5,975 bases of DNA from SZUA-186 sp041552135 (GTDB lineage: Bacteria; Pseudomonadota; Gammaproteobacteria; UBA9214): contig JBFELL010000174.1 in NCBI GenBank assembly GCA_041552135.1, positions 1-5,975 on the forward strand. The letters are read 5' to 3'. How positions within the stretch are numbered: the stretch's first letter is position 1; each line of letters starts with the position of its first letter. This document shows positions 5,554 to 5,975 of this stretch, one piece after another. The position numbers and the translations under genes are program-made. Below the pieces are notes generated by a model that did not search any database, was not told the DNA's origin, and saw nothing but the letters and a program-made list of their open reading frames with translations.

Positions 5554-5975
5554 ATGGCAAACCGACTCGCTCTGGTTGTTGATGATTCCAAGACAGCACG
5601 CGTGACGCTGAAGCGCATGCTGGAGAACCACGGCGTCGAGACCGAAACCGTGGATTCGGCACGGGCGGCCATCGATTACCTGGTCGGGAAGACGCCGGCG
5701 GTGATCTTCATGGATCACATGATGCCGGACATGGATGGCTTCGAGGCCATCGAGGCCATCAAGGGCAACCCCGAAACGGCCACCATCCCCATCATGATGT
5801 ACACCTCCAAGGGGGGCGACCGGTACGTGAGCGAGGCGCGCGCCCTGGGCGCCATCGGCATCCTGCCCAAGCAGGTCCAGCCCGCCGAACTCTTCACTGT
5901 CCTCGAAAACCTCGGCCTGGTACAGAACCGGCGCAGCAAAGCGGTAGCGGAAAGCAACTTCGTTCTGCTCGATGA
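5554..5975 (+). CDS. CheY-like response regulator (N-terminal part; runs off the right edge)
   Basis: The first 140 codons are present, open to the window end. Residues 1-122 are a complete phosphoreceiver domain: the acidic pair D10-D11 in VVDDS, the phosphoacceptor D54 in IFMDHMMPDMDG, the switch threonine T84 in MMYTSKGG, and the invariant K106 in ILPKQ. These residues bind Mg2+ and accept phosphate from a histidine kinase. Residues after about 122 (VQNRRSKAVAESNFVLLD) go beyond a bare CheY domain, so a linker and perhaps an output region follow outside the window. The kinase partner and output are unknown. The start at 5554 gives the usual distance to the receiver core; a TTG at 5524 in the same frame is less likely. 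There is no Shine-Dalgarno before the ATG. It is the same strand as ppc, 120 bases downstream, with its own candidate -10 box, so it is probably transcribed separately. Confidence 0.9.
   Translation, partial: MANRLALVVDDSKTARVTLKRMLENHGVETETVDSARAAIDYLVGKTPAVIFMDHMMPDMDGFEAIEAIKGNPETATIPIMMYTSKGGDRYVSEARALGAIGILPKQVQPAELFTVLENLGLVQNRRSKAVAESNFVLLD

Overview
The window reads as ordinary core chromosome of a GC-rich gammaproteobacterium. The RNase P RNA, glycogen synthase and PEP carboxylase all look proteobacterial. The RNase P RNA in particular resembles, from memory, those of purple sulfur bacteria and their relatives (Chromatiales/Ectothiorhodospiraceae-like). That placement is inference; no database was consulted. 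I see no transposase, integrase, CRISPR array, tRNA gene or base-composition break.

Layout. Positions 1-168 (minus) hold the 5' part of the RNase P RNA gene rnpB, whose 3' part lies outside the window; its -10 box is just upstream. At 219-241 is a strong hairpin that probably ends the minus-strand gene at 292-789, a 165-residue TPR-like protein of unknown function. A 225-base divergent intergenic region (790-1014) separates it from glgA (1015-2517, plus), an ADP-glucose-type glycogen synthase. A compact 84-base junction follows, then ppc (2602-5433, plus), a full-length 943-residue phosphoenolpyruvate carboxylase. After a GC-rich gap with inverted repeats, a CheY-like response regulator begins at 5554 and runs off the right edge.

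The genes do not form one pathway. GlgA stores carbon as alpha-1,4-glucan. Ppc makes oxaloacetate from PEP, so the two sit on opposite sides of the storage versus anaplerosis choice. Their adjacency may only reflect chromosome order.

The most interesting spot is the glgA-ppc junction. In order it holds a perfect TATAAT box (2545-2550), an AGGGG Shine-Dalgarno sequence with a well-placed ATG at 2580, an intrinsic terminator-like hairpin ending in six Ts (2572-2595), and then the ppc ATG at 2602, which has no Shine-Dalgarno of its own. The ATG at 2580 is out of frame with ppc by one base across the T6 run. This could be a terminator-attenuator with a leader ORF, a slippage site, or an indel in the sequence. 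I found no clearly new multi-gene system.
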